Below are positions 33,709 through 42,416 of a stretch of 64,000 nt of DNA, piece after piece (position 1 is the stretch's first letter; every line of letters starts with the position of its first letter). The notes beneath the pieces are model-generated. The model saw only the letters and a list, made by a program, of their open reading frames with translations, made no database searches and was not told the DNA's origin. The DNA comes from Bacteriovoracaceae bacterium. Its GTDB lineage: Bacteria; Bdellovibrionota; Bacteriovoracia; Bacteriovoracales; Bacteriovoracaceae. The position numbers and the translations under genes were made by a program. The stretch is from assembly GCA_018649885.1 (NCBI GenBank), contig JABIHA010000084.1:1-64000 (forward strand). The letters are read 5' to 3'.

Positions 33709-34998
33709 TTGAAAATATCTAAGCTCTGTATTGCGGTCTTTAGTCTTTTATTTCTCTACTCTTGTAGCTCTGATAAAGAGAGCACTCCTGGTGAGGATCA
33801 AGCTCCAACTTCACCTGTTCCCACTGAGGAGGTTGCCTCACCCATGATTACTGCTGGAGCTAGTGAAGAAAGTAGTGCAAGCAATGAATCCTATAGCGAT
33901 TGTGCAGTAGATGTTCATCAGCACCTTTCAAATGGTGTCAATTTCTCTGTAGGTTCAGCTACTCTTTTAGAAGTGATGTCTTCAACTTCTGATAAGTCAG
34001 TTTTAGTAAATGGGCATAAAGGGCTCTCAAAAGTTATTTTAATGCCGCCACCAGAAACGGGAGATGGTTCGGGCCTTGGTGCAAATTATCAAATTGATAC
34101 AAATATGCATCCTAGTCTAGTTCAAGCTGTAGCGGATAATTCAGATAAGTATTTCTTGGCCGCTGGTGGGGCTGCTTTAAATCCAATTATTCACAAGGCC
34201 CATATTGATAGAAGCGCCGGTGATGCGACTGCCTTTCGTGCAGAAGTAAAAAGGTTAGTGGCACTTGGAATAAAATCTATTGGTGAGATGGCCGTACTGC
34301 ATTTATCCATTACTGGTACCCATCCTTATATTGTGGCGCCAGCTTTTCATCCCCTTTACCGAGTGCTGGTTGAAGAAGCTGCCATTGCAGGAATCCCAGT
34401 TGATATCCACCTTGAGGCCATCGATACCAAGAAACACTACAGCCTAAAGATTCCGGAGGATATGCCCAAGAATAGTGAAGGGGTATCTTGTTTTAAGACT
34501 GTTGATGGAGTGGGCGCGGATAGAGGGTTAAACCCATCTGAGATAAAGTCCAATATCATGGCCTTTGTTAAGCTATTAAAATACGCCAAGGACTATGCCT
34601 GTAATACAGTTGGTGACTGCTCAAAATCAAAGATTGTTTGGAGCCATGTGGGATGGGATAACACCAGTGATCTGAATACCACTGTTGTTGGTGATCTAAT
34701 GGGGAACAATTCCAATTTGTACGCGGCCTTAAAGATGCTCAATAGTCCTGGAAATTGCCAAAGTATTGAAAATAGACCACTAGATGCCTCTGGAAATCTT
34801 CAGGCACACTGGAAGAGCCTATTTGAAAAATTCCCAGATCGTTTTGTTATTGGCTCAGATGAGTTCTTTGGGGAGAGCGCAGATCTCACAATTGGCTCTG
34901 CCAGCACCCAGGGAAGCTGGGATCTCATAGAAAAACTTCCAAACGAGCTGAAAAAGGCCTTCGCCTGCGATAATCCTCGCCGGATCTATAATCTATAG
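33709..34998 (+). CDS. Amidohydrolase-like lipoprotein
   Basis: A 429-residue protein starting at TTG 33709. The signal has a lipobox (LYSC) and is followed by an acidic Ser/Glu/Pro linker. The catalytic region begins at CAVDVHQHLSNG (DxHxH metal motif, about residue 68) and continues with IPVDIHLEA, KIVWSHVGWDNTSD and FVIGSDEFFGES. This fits a TIM-barrel amidohydrolase/TatD-like hydrolase anchored in the envelope. The substrate is unknown. It lies 23 bp after the BI-1 gene. Confidence 0.75.
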   Translation: MKISKLCIAVFSLLFLYSCSSDKESTPGEDQAPTSPVPTEEVASPMITAGASEESSASNESYSDCAVDVHQHLSNGVNFSVGSATLLEVMSSTSDKSVLVNGHKGLSKVILMPPPETGDGSGLGANYQIDTNMHPSLVQAVADNSDKYFLAAGGAALNPIIHKAHIDRSAGDATAFRAEVKRLVALGIKSIGEMAVLHLSITGTHPYIVAPAFHPLYRVLVEEAAIAGIPVDIHLEAIDTKKHYSLKIPEDMPKNSEGVSCFKTVDGVGADRGLNPSEIKSNIMAFVKLLKYAKDYACNTVGDCSKSKIVWSHVGWDNTSDLNTTVVGDLMGNNSNLYAALKMLNSPGNCQSIENRPLDASGNLQAHWKSLFEKFPDRFVIGSDEFFGESADLTIGSASTQGSWDLIEKLPNELKKAFACDNPRRIYNL

Positions 34999-35094
34999 CA
35001 TTTTGAACCAGATCATTTTGGCCCCAGGGGCCATAATAGAATACTAAAACAATAAGATTTATTGAGTTTTCAGTGGCTTAGCTGTGCCAAGTTT

Positions 35095-35423
35095 TGGCCT
35101 GGGGCTTGCTTTATAGAGAGCATCCGGGTTGAAGACGACTAATTAAATAAGTCGCCTGGTCCAAGATAATTGAAAGATTGTCCATCACACACACCTACCT
35201 TCTTCAACCCATTACCCGAGAGCAAGCGAATGTAAGCTCTCTCCCAACAGATCTACTACCCCACCTTTAGGACAAATACTTTTAACCCCGGACCAGGCCA
35301 CACTTATTTGTGTGACCTTTTACTGATCCCAGTTTGAATTTCAAGTGGCGTATTCCTCATCGGAGTGTGCTACACGCCTTCTTCGTCATCCACCACTTGA
35401 AATCCAAACTGGAATCAGTAAAA
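35095..35423. other. Palindrome-rich non-coding element (candidate structured RNA)
   Basis: No gene lies in 34999-35536, but many arms pair. GGGTTGAAGA (35126) pairs with TCTTCAACCC (35201). TGGCCTGG (35095) pairs with CCAGGCCA (35293). CCTGGTCC (35155) pairs with GGACCAGG (35290). GCTTGCT (35104) pairs with AGCAAGC (35221), and AGAGAGC (35115) with GCTCTCT (35236). GGCCACAC (35296) pairs with GTGTGACC (35310). Two 31-nt arms (35318-35348 and 35393-35423) match at 29 positions. The first arms nest concentrically, as in a folded RNA; some alternatives compete. I could not match it to tmRNA, RNase P RNA, SRP RNA or 6S RNA. TGGCCCC-A-GGGGCCA at 35019-35033 is a further palindrome. Confidence 0.55.
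35318..35423. repeat. 31-bp imperfect inverted repeat
   Basis: Arms at 35318-35348 and 35393-35423 (TTTTACTGAT... and ...ATCAGTAAAA at the ends) differ at only two positions and enclose 44 nt. The enclosed part adds GGCGT/ACGCC pairing. It has no T-tract and no target duplication that I can see. It is the 3' part of the larger palindrome-rich element. Confidence 0.85.
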
Positions 35424-35536
35424 CTGCCATAGCTCATGTTTTAGAATGACTAATTTTTCCTTACTCTCTTTTAACTTTCGCTCCAGTCAGATCGCTCTAT
35501 AATATAAAGCGGTAAACTTATATATTAGGAGCTGAA

Positions 35537-35983
35537 ATGAAAGCTGAAGACTTCATGACAAAAAATGTTATTTCATGCAACGAAAATAGTACTGTAAAAC
35601 AAGCAGCTGAAATTATGCTAGAGCATGGTGTTGGCGGCCTACCCATTGTTAACGATGCTGGAGATTTGGTAGGAATTCTTACTGAGTCAGATTTTGTGGG
35701 AAAGAAAGTTGATATTCCCCATGCGCTTGTCTCTATGAAACAGCTCTTTGGTGAAACCTTTTTCCATGGAAGCGTTGATGATATTTTTGCCAAGGCCAAA
35801 GATTATAAACTCCATGATGTTATGACTAAAAACCCAATCACCGTTGCACCGGACGCTAGCCTAACTGAGGTCAGTACTCAAATGCTTGAGAGAAAAATCA
35901 ATAGATTGCCGGTGGAAAAAGATGGAAAGCTTATTGGCTTTATCACTAGAAAAGATCTTTTACGGGCATTTATAAAACTCTAG
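35537..35983 (+). CDS. CBS-domain pair protein
   Basis: A 148-residue protein consisting of two CBS motifs: MKAEDFMTKNVISCNENSTV...GGLPIVNDAGDLVGILTESD and VMTKNPITVAPDASL...NRLPVEKDGKLIGFITRKDLL. CBS pairs bind adenine nucleotides and regulate partners; a stand-alone copy has no fixed target. TATAAT at 35498-35503 and AGGAG before the ATG support expression from its own promoter. Confidence 0.92.
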   Translation: MKAEDFMTKNVISCNENSTVKQAAEIMLEHGVGGLPIVNDAGDLVGILTESDFVGKKVDIPHALVSMKQLFGETFFHGSVDDIFAKAKDYKLHDVMTKNPITVAPDASLTEVSTQMLERKINRLPVEKDGKLIGFITRKDLLRAFIKL

Positions 35984-36110
35984 TCCCCAATAGGAACACG
36001 ACCTTTTTTCTGAGGAACACTTTTGGTTACGAATGAGGCGTCGCGCCTTGGCGTCAACTAGATCCCTTTGTTAGCTCTATGAATTCAATCAAATTCGAGG
36101 AGAATTTCTA

Positions 36111-36500
36111 ATGAAAAAAGTAATATTAATGTCAGCATTTTGTTTTTCAGTGGCCGCCAGTGGGCAAACTTGTTTTCAACTTTCAAAAGATGGGACTGCT
36201 TTTGCTAAAACACCAGAGCTTCTTTGTATGGAAGAAGTAGGCGACGCCAAGTACAGCTTTACTTTAGAGACGGGACTCTTTGCAAGAGAAGTTCATGTGA
36301 GTTATCAGCTAGATTTAATATCTCAAGCTGAATGTTTGGCCTGCAGAGTTTCAAGCTACGCAATTAGAAACCCTTCAAATTCTACTTATTCTGAATCAGC
36401 TCAAATTAGCTTTAATGGAAAAGTTAATATTTGGGATGGTGCTAAAGAAAGTGGAACTGTAACAGTTGCAGGAAAAAAATATTTTTACAGATCATTTTAG
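36111..36500 (+). CDS. Small exported protein, unknown
   Basis: A 129-residue protein with a signal peptide (about 1-18, ending ASG) and a beta-type mature domain with four Cys (TCFQL, LLCMEE, ECLACR), likely two disulfides. GAGGAG precedes the ATG. A strong hairpin follows. I recognise no family. It shows some similarity in layout to the convergent exported protein at 36552. Confidence 0.6.
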   Translation: MKKVILMSAFCFSVAASGQTCFQLSKDGTAFAKTPELLCMEEVGDAKYSFTLETGLFAREVHVSYQLDLISQAECLACRVSSYAIRNPSNSTYSESAQISFNGKVNIWDGAKESGTVTVAGKKYFYRSF

Positions 36501-36516
36501 GTTAGTACCTAATAAA

Positions 36517-36541
36517 CTGAAGGATGCTTTGCATCCTTCAG
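36517..36541. terminator. Bidirectional hairpin terminator
   Basis: CTGAAGGATGC and GCATCCTTCAG are perfect 11-bp complements around TTT. The hairpin sits between the convergent genes ending at 36500 and 36552. There is no long T-tract, but its stability and position suit a shared terminator. Confidence 0.75.
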
Positions 36542-36551
36542 CTTCTGCCAT

Positions 36552-36923
36552 CTAGTTAACACAAAGACAGTTAAATTTTGTATACATTCTGGTGATCCCA
36601 TTGCTTCCAGCTGCCAGACACACTGGAGTCAGAGTATTTCCATTTTTGTAATAATTATTACCAAATACAGTTCCTCTTCCAGGTTTTCCTCTTCTGGCCA
36701 CAACTACCCTGCATAGGTAAGTAGAATCAATACCACTAGGTACTGTGTAGGTACCTTTTTCAGCAATGTAGGTTTCATTTTCACGACAAGCAATGTGGCA
36801 AGCCTTACCAGCATTTGGAATCCAAACCACATCTTTATTAGATACAACACTAGTTTGAATGGGGCTTGCAAATGTTAGCGGTGATAGGCCCGCTAGTAAT
36901 AGAATTAATAATGTTTCTTTCAT
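36552..36923 (-). CDS. Small exported Cys-containing protein, unknown
   Basis: I chose ATG 36923 (GAGGGAGAG just before it) over the longer frame. The 123-residue product has a signal peptide ending TFAS, then a beta-rich domain with VVWIPNAGKACHIACREN, CRVVVARRG and a C-terminal CLCVN. Six Cys suggest disulfides. It may be a small binding domain, but I recognise no family. Confidence 0.62.
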   Translation of the reverse strand: MKETLLILLLAGLSPLTFASPIQTSVVSNKDVVWIPNAGKACHIACRENETYIAEKGTYTVPSGIDSTYLCRVVVARRGKPGRGTVFGNNYYKNGNTLTPVCLAAGSNGITRMYTKFNCLCVN

Positions 36924-37059
36924 TTTCTCTCCCTCTTTGTGCAGAAGACACTTCTGCAATATTTTTGCTATAATGACACCAGCGTTTATTCAAGATCTCT
37001 TGGGATATTGATGAGAAGATCGTGGTAAATTAATGAAACCATAATGCTAGGAGTGGGTA

Positions 37060-37533
37060 ATAAAGGTATTAATAGAATTAGAAGAGCAACTTAGTTTTGA
37101 CGATGCAAAAGACTTACTTTTGTTATCTGAGCCTTGGAAAACCCTTAATTTTAACGAAAGTGATATTCAAAAAATTGTCGCCGACTCCAAGAACTCTTTT
37201 TTATTAGTTACCAGAGACTCTGAAAAACTAGCGGGCTTTGCACTATTTAGTGAAGGATTTTTAAAAGGGTGTTATCTCAAAATTTTGGCCGTTGATTCAG
37301 ACTATCGAGGCAAAGGAATCGGGGGGCAACTACTTAGAGAATTTGAAAAAATAAGTTTTAAAAAATCTCCCAATGCCTATTTGTGCGTAAGTGATTTTAA
37401 TAAATCTGCAGTTGGGTTTTATCAAAAACATGGCTATGAGGAAATCGGAACACTTACTGATTTTCTGGTAGAGGGAAAGGGCGAGATCTTTTTGAGAAAG
37501 AGCATTGGCAGTATCGCCAGTTTTGAAAAGTAA
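37060..37533 (+). CDS. GNAT-family N-acetyltransferase, apparent ATA start
   Basis: The acetyl-CoA motif A is clear: LAVDSDYRGKGIGGQLLREFE (V-x5-R/Q-x-x-G-x-G/A, shown at about residues 87-107), followed by NKSAVGFYQKHGYEEIG. The strict frame from TTG 37120 would lose the first strand of the fold. The frame extends to ATA 37060, six bases after AGGAG (37049-37053). This adds KVLIELEEQLSFDDAK, a typical GNAT start, for 157 residues. No ATG, GTG or TTG serves this. The substrate is unknown. Confidence 0.75.
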   Translation: MKVLIELEEQLSFDDAKDLLLLSEPWKTLNFNESDIQKIVADSKNSFLLVTRDSEKLAGFALFSEGFLKGCYLKILAVDSDYRGKGIGGQLLREFEKISFKKSPNAYLCVSDFNKSAVGFYQKHGYEEIGTLTDFLVEGKGEIFLRKSIGSIASFEK

Positions 37534-37630
37534 TTTTGAAAAGAGCAATGCGTTAATTAACGAAATATTTACAGTCACATTCTTTTTTAAAAACACTCGT
37601 GCTAGCTAAGGCCTTTGGAGAAGATTAAGT

Positions 37631-39007
37631 ATGTGGGACATTCTTTTATTAACGCTCATTGTTATAAATAGCGCCTATGGTGCTAATCATTTCTGCAGAA
37701 GTCCGCTGGCCACAGAGGTGTTGGGAAATGGGGCTAGAGTGACTTCAGCGGCTCGGCCATCTGCCGGTAGAGCTTCACTTATCTCAAGTGCTAGAGGCTA
37801 TGCAGATGGCAACCTCGCCTCACACCTAATGAAAGACGACTCGCTTTGCTCTTCAGTTATTGATGTTCATGACATTGCTAGGAGAACGTTAGCTGAGCAA
37901 AATCTAGCTCGGATTCTAGTAGAGTCAAATTCAGCCAGCCGGTTTAATGCCATAAAAAATTTCCCCATAGAAAGGATAATGGCAGCACCTGGACATTCCA
38001 TGCTTAGAAGTCCTGAAAAGGTGCTGGGACTTTCCGATTATATTGCTGGAACTGCACGGGCCAGCTTTAGCGAAGACAAATTAATTTTGAATATCATCAC
38101 TGATGAAAGTGGCAATATTAAATTCGTTGATGGATGGAATGGCCACCATAGGCTAGTGGCCTATTTAAAGGCCGGGAAGAGTAGAGTTTCCGATATTTTA
38201 GAAGAAAATTTAACTATTTTAGTAAATGGTAAAACTACTGAAGACGATGTTTGGAAGCATTGGGTGCCAGCACATGGAGTAGATTTAAATACTCTCTTAG
38301 GCTACACAAGGGCACAAGGCGCGGACTTTGCGACACTTTCAGTTTCAGGTGAGCTTTCAAACTTTGCCATGGGTGCCAGAACTACAGTTGCTGGTCTTTT
38401 ACGAAATACACTTGGAAGGGTAAGGCCGAAAATTGGCGTCTTCTTTGGCTCTTTTGATCCACCACATCTTGGGCATATGGAAACAGCTTCAGCTGCGATG
38501 GAAAAGTTTGGACTAGACCGTGTGGTTTTTATTCCCAATAGAATGCCACTTCATAAACCCAATATAACAAATATAGGGACGAGACTTGAAATGCTGGGAG
38601 ATCTCATTGGTCCTAGTGAGCGGCTAAATCTCTACATAGGAGACAATAGTAAATTGGTAACAGAGATGGGGAATGAATCTCTTTTGAGACGAATTGGTCA
38701 GCTCTATGGAACTAATAATATATTTCAAATTCAAGGCTCTGATGCCATGGGAAAGCTAATGGGTCTACGGCAAGTAAATCCAGAGGGCTATAGTAAATAT
38801 TTAGTACTGCCAAGAGATCAGGCTTCAAGAAGCTTTTTTATTCCTGAAAATTTAAGACAGGCCATTTTTTATATAGATGATTTAGTTCCACATGCTACAA
38901 GTTCATCAAAAATTAGGGCATGGATTAAAGAGGGAAGTCAGCTGGCAAAGCGATTCCTTGACCCTGCGACTTACCGCTATATAACCGAAAGGCAAATGTA
39001 TCGCTAG
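37631..39007 (+). CDS. Exported fusion of ParB-like and NadD-like nucleotidyltransferase domains
   Basis: A 458-residue protein with a likely signal peptide (MWDILLLTLIVINSAYG). Residues about 60-230 contain VDGWNGHHRLVAYLKAG (about 166-182), like the DGxHR-xxA core of ParB/sulfiredoxin-type domains. Residues about 266-458 are a cytidylyltransferase-superfamily domain: GVFFGSFDPPHLGHMETA (the HxGH motif), FIPNRMPLHKP and the C-terminal ATSSSKIRAWI. This closely follows nicotinate-nucleotide adenylyltransferase (NadD). An exported enzyme of this kind is unexpected, since its usual substrates are cytosolic. Confidence 0.8.
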   Translation: MWDILLLTLIVINSAYGANHFCRSPLATEVLGNGARVTSAARPSAGRASLISSARGYADGNLASHLMKDDSLCSSVIDVHDIARRTLAEQNLARILVESNSASRFNAIKNFPIERIMAAPGHSMLRSPEKVLGLSDYIAGTARASFSEDKLILNIITDESGNIKFVDGWNGHHRLVAYLKAGKSRVSDILEENLTILVNGKTTEDDVWKHWVPAHGVDLNTLLGYTRAQGADFATLSVSGELSNFAMGARTTVAGLLRNTLGRVRPKIGVFFGSFDPPHLGHMETASAAMEKFGLDRVVFIPNRMPLHKPNITNIGTRLEMLGDLIGPSERLNLYIGDNSKLVTEMGNESLLRRIGQLYGTNNIFQIQGSDAMGKLMGLRQVNPEGYSKYLVLPRDQASRSFFIPENLRQAIFYIDDLVPHATSSSKIRAWIKEGSQLAKRFLDPATYRYITERQMYR

Positions 39008-39038
39008 CTGCTGTGGATGCTAGACAAAGCATCTATAG

Positions 39039-39821
39039 GTGAATAGATTTTTAGCTATGAAAAATTGTATTTATTTCTCCATTTTCATCTTCATTTTCGC
39101 CGTGCTGCCTTCCAGCTCTAAAGCTATGGGTATTTTCTCAATGAACTTGCACTGTTTATTTGATAGCTGGGAAACGAGGCTTGGCAATATTTTAGACAAG
39201 GCAATTGAACTCGATTCCGAAATATTAAATTTTCAAGAAGTGTGCGTAGATGATGACAATGATATGTCTGTATTCATTGCAGACTACTTGAGAAAAAAAA
39301 CAAAGAAGCACTGGGAAATTGAAAAAGTCTTCACTCACAAATCGTGGGGGAAATACGACGAATATATTTTAATGGCCACTACAAAGCCAGTTGAGAAAAC
39401 TGTAATGGGAAGTCTTCCATACTCACCCCTTAGAAGATCTTTTCTCGCAATGAAAATTAATGGAACCTTCTATATCAATATTCATCTAGAGCATAAAGCT
39501 GATTACCATCGTTATCGAGTTCAGCAAATTAAGTTTTTAGTTGGCAGCTTTAAGGGAACAAAACATCTTTTTATGGGTGATTTTAACTCCTCTCCAAAGG
39601 ACTATGAGCAGAAAAAGTTCTATGCCCATGGATACCAGGAGTACTTTCCAGGAAAAAGCTATCCAAGCTCTAATCCTCGAAAGGCGATAGACGGGGTATG
39701 GCTGTCTAAGAATTTTTTTAAAGCAAAGAAAGACTTTCCAGATCACGCTAAATTAGTATTAGCAAAACCCATCAAAGGGCTACAATCAAGTGATCACCTC
39801 GGTTTATTTATCGATCTTTAA
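39039..39821 (+). CDS. Exported endonuclease/exonuclease/phosphatase-fold protein
   Basis: A 260-residue DNase I-fold protein with a hydrophobic signal segment ending SSKA. Motifs run in order: FSMNLHCLFDS, LNFQEVC (metal Glu), NIHLEHKAD, LFMGDFNSSPKDY, IDGVWLS and SSDHLGLFIDL. Members cleave phosphodiester or phosphoester bonds in nucleic acids, lipids or sugars. Secreted DNases of this fold are common. The start may be GTG 39039 or ATG 39057. It is convergent with the M14 peptidase, with a 2-bp gap. Confidence 0.87.
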   Translation: MNRFLAMKNCIYFSIFIFIFAVLPSSSKAMGIFSMNLHCLFDSWETRLGNILDKAIELDSEILNFQEVCVDDDNDMSVFIADYLRKKTKKHWEIEKVFTHKSWGKYDEYILMATTKPVEKTVMGSLPYSPLRRSFLAMKINGTFYINIHLEHKADYHRYRVQQIKFLVGSFKGTKHLFMGDFNSSPKDYEQKKFYAHGYQEYFPGKSYPSSNPRKAIDGVWLSKNFFKAKKDFPDHAKLVLAKPIKGLQSSDHLGLFIDL

Positions 39822-39823
39822 AT

Positions 39824-40885
39824 TTAGAAATGTTTGATAAACTTCCAAGTCATTTCAGAAGTTTCTTTAACAATGCTAGGTATACGTGACTTTGATGGAT
39901 ACTTGCTGGTAGTAAGCTCAATTCCAAGTGCCAATGATTTAGTTTTCCAGTAGTAGTAATCAGCACTAGAGCCCTTGGCCACATAAATAATTTTTGAGAT
40001 TTGACCGTAACGATATCCGTTAGATTTCGCCATATCTTTTGTCAGGTTTTGAAACTCTACACTGTCGTGAGATTCAACTTTTCCTCTAGTATAGGCCCAG
40101 GGATACATAATTAGTTTTCCATGAGCATGAAAATCAATTGATCCACTAAATTTAATTTTTTCGTAAAATTTAATAATTGATGTAACACATGAAAGAGTAG
40201 AGACATGACCAGACTTTCCAGGCCATGGGTACTGCCTATTAGGGTCTATGCCACTGGCATACCTTGAGCGCCTAGCAAATCCGTCAGGGTTGATATTAAA
40301 AATAATATACAGCTCTTTAGTGTTCACCATATCAGTAAACTTTAAATCACTTTTGTAGCCTGCGAGTATTTGCTTGGTGAGCTCCATCAAGACTTCAACG
40401 GTAATGAGCTCATCTCCATGGGTCGCAGCTGTAAGGAGAACTTTTGGCTCAGCCTCATCAGTAGCAACATTGTCGGAAATTTTAAGTGCTAGAAGCTCCC
40501 TGCCTTTGTTTGATTTTCCGTATTTAATAACCTTGGCGAGACCGGGATAGGACTTTTCAAGATCATAGGTCATATCCTTTATTTGCTGATAGCTGTGGTA
40601 GCCACTCCTCAGTAGCTGCGACGGGGAATGTAGTTTGGCATTTATGTCTTGTTCCAAAATCACTGCACCGGGAGCTAAAGACTTAAATTTGTTAATTTTT
40701 TGTTGAAGAACATAAACAGTGTAGAAGCCGTCACTGCGGTCGACTATTTCAAATTCTTCCGCAATTTTATCAATGACTTTATTGTTTACTGGAACCTTAA
40801 AGCTTGCGATAATCTCCGCTGAAAAAGAGTGAATGGGCAAAAGTAGAATTAAAAAAATAACAAGATTTCTGACAAATATGCTCAC
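39824..40885 (-). CDS. Exported M14 zinc carboxypeptidase
   Basis: A 353-residue protein with a signal peptide (about 1-22, ending SFSA), a propeptide-like region of about 85 residues, and the M14 catalytic domain. Zinc ligands are H and E in TAATHGDELIT and the His in GSIDFHAHGK. NINPDGFARRSRY holds the substrate-binding Arg, and LGIELTTSKYP the catalytic Glu. It removes C-terminal residues from peptides. Short length and an intact motif set indicate an active enzyme of the carboxypeptidase A/T type. Confidence 0.92.
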   Translation of the reverse strand: MSIFVRNLVIFLILLLPIHSFSAEIIASFKVPVNNKVIDKIAEEFEIVDRSDGFYTVYVLQQKINKFKSLAPGAVILEQDINAKLHSPSQLLRSGYHSYQQIKDMTYDLEKSYPGLAKVIKYGKSNKGRELLALKISDNVATDEAEPKVLLTAATHGDELITVEVLMELTKQILAGYKSDLKFTDMVNTKELYIIFNINPDGFARRSRYASGIDPNRQYPWPGKSGHVSTLSCVTSIIKFYEKIKFSGSIDFHAHGKLIMYPWAYTRGKVESHDSVEFQNLTKDMAKSNGYRYGQISKIIYVAKGSSADYYYWKTKSLALGIELTTSKYPSKSRIPSIVKETSEMTWKFIKHF

Positions 40886-40986
40886 TTAACAAATCCTTTA
40901 TTTGACGCTTTCCTGGATTTTAATGATGAATTGGGGTGTCTGTCCACAAGTGTCATTTTTTTAAAGAATATAACCAAGGTAAAGAT

Positions 40987-42414
40987 ATGAAACAAGAGTT
41001 ATTAAAAGCTTTAAGTACTATAAAAGGCGAGGGTGACTGGGTTGCTCTTAGGCATGTAAGGGAAAAAGGCCACTATTTCATGGCCCGTGATGCCAGACTT
41101 GATAATACCACTATGTGGAATGATGCTGGCGTTATGGTCGAAGTGATGATTAATGGCCAAATTGGATACGCCGCCACCCCTGATTTATCTACCACCAGTT
41201 TGCACGCAGCTGCCAAAAGAGCGAGAGAACAGGCATTTGCAGCATCAAAAAGAGGTGTTTTTACTTTTGATCAATCTGTTAGACCTCCAAATAAAGGCAG
41301 TTATAGAACGCCTGTGGAAAAGCCATTTGCAGATGCAGACTTGGCTAAGCTAACTGAAGTTCTGATCAAAGGGACAGAAAAGTTAAAGTCTAACTCGTCG
41401 ATAATTTCTACAAATGCCATGGCCATGAATTATGATATTGATATGGTCTACGTCAGCTCAAATGGAGCCGAAATTGAGCAGAGCTTATCTCAAATTTGTC
41501 TTGAGTCTCTTGCTACTGCTTCAAAAGACGGGGAGACACAAACGCGCTCAAATGGTTTCATCTCTAAACAAATGGGTCTTGAGCTTTTAAATGAAAATGA
41601 ATTCTACACAGATTGCACAAGGGTGGGAGAAGAGGCCTACGAATTGTTGTCAGCAGAAAATTGTCCAAGTGGGACAATGGATCTTTTGATGGCACCCAAT
41701 CAATTATATTTGCAAATTCATGAATCGATTGGTCACCCTCTCGAACTAGACCGAATTTTAGGTGATGAGAGAAATTATGCTGGATGGAGTTTTATTAACC
41801 CAGAAGATTTCGGAACACTTCAATATGGTAGCAAGCTTTTAAATGTTACTTTTGATCCCACACTAAAAAGTGAGATGGCTTGCTATAATTTTGATGATGG
41901 TGGCGCTAAGGCTGAAAAAGAATTTTTAATTAAAGACGGTCTTCTTGTAAGAGGTCTTGGAGCTCTTGAGTCTCAAAAACGATCTGATATTCCAGGAGTT
42001 TCAAATTTCAGGGCTTCCCATTGGAATCGTCCTCCAACTGATAGAATGGCCAATCTCAATATTGAGGCTGGCACAAGTAGCTTAGAGGAAATGATTAGTG
42101 GTGTAGAAAAAGGTGTTTTTATGAACACCAATAGATCTTGGTCCATTGATGATTATAGAAATAAATTTCAGTTTGGCTGTGAATACGCCCAAATGATTGA
42201 AAATGGAAAAATTACCAAGACACTTAAAAATCCAAACTACAGAGGTGTCACCACTCCATTTTGGAATAATTTAAAAATGGTTGGCGACAAATCAACTTTT
42301 GAAATTTGGGGTTCCCCTTATTGCGGTAAAGCAGAACCCAACCAAGTAATAAGAGTTGGACACGCTTGCCCAACATGCTTATTTGAAAACATTGAAATTT
42401 TCGGAGGACAATAA
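40987..42414 (+). CDS. tldD: TldD-type metalloprotease subunit
   Basis: I use ATG 40987, preceded by AAGGTAAAGAT; the frame extends further up but without an RBS. The 475-residue protein has the zinc motif HESIGHPLELDRILGDE, typical of TldD, and the terminal CPTCLFENIEIFGGQ. TldD forms a heterodimer with TldE that degrades unfolded peptides (in E. coli, microcin B17 leader and CcdA). TldE follows after 2 bp, so the pair is co-expressed. Confidence 0.93.
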   Translation: MKQELLKALSTIKGEGDWVALRHVREKGHYFMARDARLDNTTMWNDAGVMVEVMINGQIGYAATPDLSTTSLHAAAKRAREQAFAASKRGVFTFDQSVRPPNKGSYRTPVEKPFADADLAKLTEVLIKGTEKLKSNSSIISTNAMAMNYDIDMVYVSSNGAEIEQSLSQICLESLATASKDGETQTRSNGFISKQMGLELLNENEFYTDCTRVGEEAYELLSAENCPSGTMDLLMAPNQLYLQIHESIGHPLELDRILGDERNYAGWSFINPEDFGTLQYGSKLLNVTFDPTLKSEMACYNFDDGGAKAEKEFLIKDGLLVRGLGALESQKRSDIPGVSNFRASHWNRPPTDRMANLNIEAGTSSLEEMISGVEKGVFMNTNRSWSIDDYRNKFQFGCEYAQMIENGKITKTLKNPNYRGVTTPFWNNLKMVGDKSTFEIWGSPYCGKAEPNQVIRVGHACPTCLFENIEIFGGQ

Positions 42415-42416
42415 AA

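Noticed and set aside
35095-35423. tmRNA, RNase P RNA, SRP RNA, 6S RNA or hammerhead ribozyme
   Set aside because: The conserved core sequences of these RNAs are not visible on either strand, so only an unassigned structured element is claimed.
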